Source: Clostridia bacterium
GTDB taxonomy: Bacteria; Bacillota; Clostridia; Christensenellales; CAG-138
Length of the DNA: 42,467 bases
Assembly: GCA_017545535.1 (NCBI GenBank)
Contig: JAFWMS010000015.1
Span: 1 to 42,467 of the forward strand
Direction: 5' to 3'
The translations under genes were made by a program, and so were the position numbers. Positions 40,666 to 42,467 of the stretch are shown piece after piece. The notes under the pieces are model-generated. The model worked only from the letters and a program-made list of their open reading frames with translations, made no database searches and was not told where the DNA came from. Within the stretch, counting starts at the first letter, position 1. Each line of letters opens with the position of its first letter.

Positions 40666-40970
40666 CTACTCACCTCCTCCCGCAGCTGCCGATGGAGGGC
40701 TTTCACACGATCCCACTCGGCTTGGTCGATGAGACCGATGGTGTTGGCTCGGTGGGCCAGCTGGTTCAGGTTGTTGCCGATGCAGTCCACTGCCCGTAGC
40801 AGCTCCCGGAGCTCCGGCGTGGGCGGGGCTTTGATCTCCGTCTCCGTGATCAGCTGCCGCAGCAACCGGGTGCTGCCCAGGCCGGTCTGTTTGCACAGCT
40901 CCAATAGTTTCTTATGCTCGGCTTCGTTGAGCCGAGTCCCAACGTGAATGTTCCTTGCTCTATACTCCAT
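40656..40970 (-). CDS. mobC: MobC relaxosome accessory protein
   Basis: A 104-residue MobC: ARNIHVGTRLNEAEHKKLLE and CKQTGLGSTRLLRQLI form a ribbon-helix-helix, and LRAVDCIGNNLNQLAHRANT is the typical MobC C-terminal signature (N-x-L-N-Q-L-A). It binds oriT and helps the relaxase. I chose ATG 40968-40970 with AAAGGGG upstream; the frame extends another 23 codons through the oriT-like region, which is not plausible. It is the first gene of the mobC-relaxase-small protein-recombinase series, and oriT lies ~45 bp upstream. Confidence 0.9.
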   Translation of the reverse strand: MEYRARNIHVGTRLNEAEHKKLLELCKQTGLGSTRLLRQLITETEIKAPPTPELRELLRAVDCIGNNLNQLAHRANTIGLIDQAEWDRVKALHRQLREEVSRWR

Positions 40971-41016
40971 AACCCCTTTCCCCGCGCCTAGCGCGGCATA
41001 TGGGTCCGGGTGCCCC

Positions 41017-41070
41017 GGCAAGTGCATTTGGAACGCCAAATGCTATGCTTGCACATCCCGTGCGGGATGT
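41017..41070. other. Putative oriT of the right element
   Basis: GGCAAG, then GCATTTG, pairs with CAAATGC, then GCTTGC, an interrupted inverted repeat; a CATCCCG/CGGGATG hairpin follows. The ATGCTTGCAC word between them is shared exactly with the left copy at 2853-2903. Position upstream of mobC-relaxase supports an oriT. The bases 41071-41323 beyond it hold no gene that I can support. Confidence 0.65.
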
Positions 41071-41323
41071 CCGTTTCCTATGGGCGAAGCCCTTCCGGGA
41101 ACCAACCATGCGGCTACCGCCGCCGTACGATACCCGTGGGCCACAGCCCCGCGCCCGTTCCCATTCGGTCCCTATGGACCTGTTCTCAAATCCTGTTTCC
41201 AGCCAACGGGTGTACTGGAAGAATGACGAATCCTCATCTATTGAACCTCTTTTCACTCCTCTTTGTTCCCTTCCCGCCGCAGCGGTGCGATACGATCAGC
41301 TTCTGGCCTCACCTCCTTTCCGT

Positions 41324-41913
41324 AACTTCCCGCCAACTTGGCGGGAAGTTGATCTGTGTCCATCGGATAATTCCGGACAAATTGTCCGGAATTTCTGTTG
41401 TAGGTGTCCCCTCGGGAATGTTGGACAAGTTGTCCCATATTTCCAGCAACGTGCTTTCATAAAAAAGAGCGCCAACTTGGCGCACTTATTTTGCGATAGA
41501 TTTTCATATAATGTGAGCCAACTTGGCTCACATTTTTGCTTTCGACTCCGGCCAGCTGATCCGTGCCATCATGGCGCGAATATCCAACTTCGGATCAAGT
41601 TGATCCGAAGTTCCATGTAAAAAACCGGGCCCATCATGGTCCAAGTTTTCACTTCTGCCCATCATGGGCGGAAGTTCTCGGGAGAAAAGAACGGTGACCA
41701 TCATGGTCACAATTAACTTAAGGGCAAGTTGTCCTGAAGTTGAAGCCCTCTTACTCCATCCCAACTTGGAATGAAGTTGCTCTCTTTACCTTATGCTCAA
41801 GTTGATCATCGCAACTTGCCTGAAAAAAGCAGGGAAGGAGCAGCAAGTGCTTTCGTTTACCCTCGCTCAACTTGGACGGAAGTTGTCGCAAAAAGCCTGG
41901 CCAAGTTGGCCAG
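41324..41913. repeat. Array of ~15 odd-centred palindromes with covarying stems
   Basis: Perfect palindromes: 41324-41350 (27 nt), 41369-41393 (25), 41423-41435 (13), 41469-41483 (15), 41511-41533 (23), 41586-41612 (27), 41694-41710 (17), 41897-41913 (17); near-perfect: 41563-41577, 41628-41642, 41651-41675, 41715-41741, 41753-41777; weaker copies near 41798-41818 and 41861-41881. Centres are AACTT, AAGTT, AAATT or ATCAT, with stems differing in sequence but self-complementary. Many longer ones end in AACTT...AAGTT arms. Centres of the first six lie 44-48 nt apart; then a ~65-nt unit (short ATCAT palindrome plus long AACTT-armed palindrome) repeats three times. No T-tracts follow, so they are not ordinary terminators. 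No gene covers this region. Confidence 0.9.
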
Positions 41914-41932
41914 AGTTTTCCCTATAATGGAG

Positions 41933-41990
41933 CCCTTACATATAATAAAGCCATTTGGAACGCCATTTTGTTCCGAAAAAATAATATATT
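41933..41990. repeat. Origin-like unit resembling the left iterons
   Basis: CCCTTACATATAATAAAGCC, then CGCCATTTTGTTCCG and AAAAAATAATATATTTC, matches in order the left unit (CCCCTCACTTATAACGGC, GCCATTTTGTACGG, AAAAATATATTTTTTC at about 4761-4825). Only one unit is seen here. It may be the remnant or minimal form of a replication origin, next to the same sigma-like gene family as on the left. Confidence 0.5.
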
Positions 41991-42467
41991 TCAAACGATC
42001 CGCTGCTGCCGTCGGATGGCGCTATAGTCAAAGCTCGGCTTGCTCTCCGGAGATTGTCCGAAGCCCAGGTCTTCTCCCGACCAAAGCTCGTAGGCCTTGC
42101 CGATCTTACGGATGCGCTTCTGGACGGCGCTGTGGGTGGCAAAGCCCACCTTCTTTGCAATCTGTTCCAGCGTCTTTCCCTTGCCCCGCAGATAGATGAT
42201 CTTTTGATCCAGAGGCGACAGGGTGTTATAAAATGCTTTGCCATGCTGACTGGCAACGACTTCCTCCTCCGTGTCGTCCTCCGCGCCAGGCTCATCAACT
42301 TGTCATGATGAGAAAAGTTCGTGTTTTCAACGATGACCCCATAGTAGACATCAGGATGTTTCGTCCGCCTATGATACCATTCCCGCCTAAAGTTTTGCAG
42401 CCGCCGGTTATGGCTCTTCTCCAGGTCGAAGTCCTCCTCGCAGGGGAACGCCTTGGCCGTCTCAACC
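41991..42467 (-). pseudogene. Sigma-like HTH gene, frameshifted (5' part beyond the window)
   Basis: Two minus-strand frames are needed. The upstream part, entering from the edge, reads FPCEEDFDLEKSHNRRLQNF and WYHRRTKHPDVYYGVIV up to about 42312. The downstream part, in another frame, reads FYNTLSPLDQKIIYLRGKGK and TLEQIAKKVGFATHSAVQ, then KRIRKIGKAYELW and ends at TGA 41991-41993: a sigma-70 region-4-like helix-turn-helix. A frame change is required near 42291-42312, where a palindrome (CTCATCA...TGATGAG) sits. Removing 23 nt around it would join the two frames, so an insertion is plausible; a sequencing error or programmed shift is not excluded. Homologous to the remnant at 5205-5402. Confidence 0.65.

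Noticed and set aside
41000..41620. 206-codon plus-strand open frame across the oriT and palindrome region
   Set aside because: It crosses the oriT-like site and palindromes, has no ribosome site and no motif; the palindromes explain the region better.
41324..41913. Palindrome array as a CRISPR array or an integron attC cassette array
   Set aside because: There is no constant repeat longer than about 7 nt and no spacer/repeat split; attC core sites and cassette genes are absent.
41324..41913. Palindromes as a run of rho-independent terminators
   Set aside because: No T-tracts follow the stems in either direction, and centres of only one unpaired base (as DNA) or five bases (as hairpins) recur independent of any gene end.

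Overview
The window looks like chromosomal DNA of a GC-rich anaerobic gut Firmicute (class Clostridia; the family Oscillospiraceae is a guess). The basis is the strong Shine-Dalgarno sites, a T-box leader on asnB, TnpX-type and other large serine recombinases, a type I-C CRISPR system, and the style of the metabolic genes. No rRNA or tRNA gene was found. A tract of ordinary metabolic operons is flanked and interrupted by parts of at least two integrative/mobilizable elements.

Layout. (1) Bases 1-5400 are the backbone of a left mobile element, mostly on the minus strand: a large serine recombinase cut by the window edge, a TnpW-like protein, ParB, a MobC-like relaxosome protein, an oriT-like site, a VapE-type replication ATPase, an iteron-like origin and the 3' remnant of a sigma-like gene. 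(2) Bases 5487-13709 are a defence block on the plus strand: a small acidic protein, cas3-cas5-cas8c-cas7 of type I-C with no cas4/cas1/cas2, a short decaying CRISPR array starting 20 nt after cas7, then an Ec67-like retron (msr-msd RNA plus an RT-TOPRIM fusion) that is visibly AT-richer than its surroundings. (3) Bases 13918-27124 hold asnB under a T-box, and a six-gene minus-strand operon: a giant HD/nucleotidyltransferase/PRTase-like protein, an LDH/MDH-like protein, a flavodoxin-like FMN reductase, purA, purB and fumC. PurA, PurB and FumC form a chemical chain (IMP + Asp to AMP + fumarate to malate). (4) Bases 27503-37527 are a catabolic locus: SDR, RraA-like aldolase, HMGL-type synthase/lyase, carboxymuconolactone-decarboxylase-like protein, MmgE/PrpD, a LysR regulator, a tripartite tricarboxylate transporter (TctC, and divergently TctB-TctA) and an SMP-30 lactonase. 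(5) From 37548 to the right edge lies a second mobilizable element: serine recombinase, small protein, MOB-type relaxase, MobC, oriT-like site, a remarkable ~590-bp palindrome array, an origin-like unit and a frameshifted sigma-like gene.

Three structures tie the window together. A 45-bp direct repeat (39-41 of 45 identical between copies) occurs at 13764, 27192 and 37586, each time followed within 6-10 nt by a rho-independent terminator. The third copy lies inside the 3' end of the right-hand recombinase gene, so these look like attachment sites that delimit blocks 3 and 4. The two mobile elements share oriT-like, origin-like and sigma-like parts although their recombinases differ. The right element carries about 15 palindromes whose stems differ from copy to copy while staying self-complementary, with near-constant pentanucleotide centres (AACTT, AAGTT, AAATT, ATCAT). 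That array is the best candidate here for an undescribed system. All functions are inferred from sequence reading; no database search was possible.
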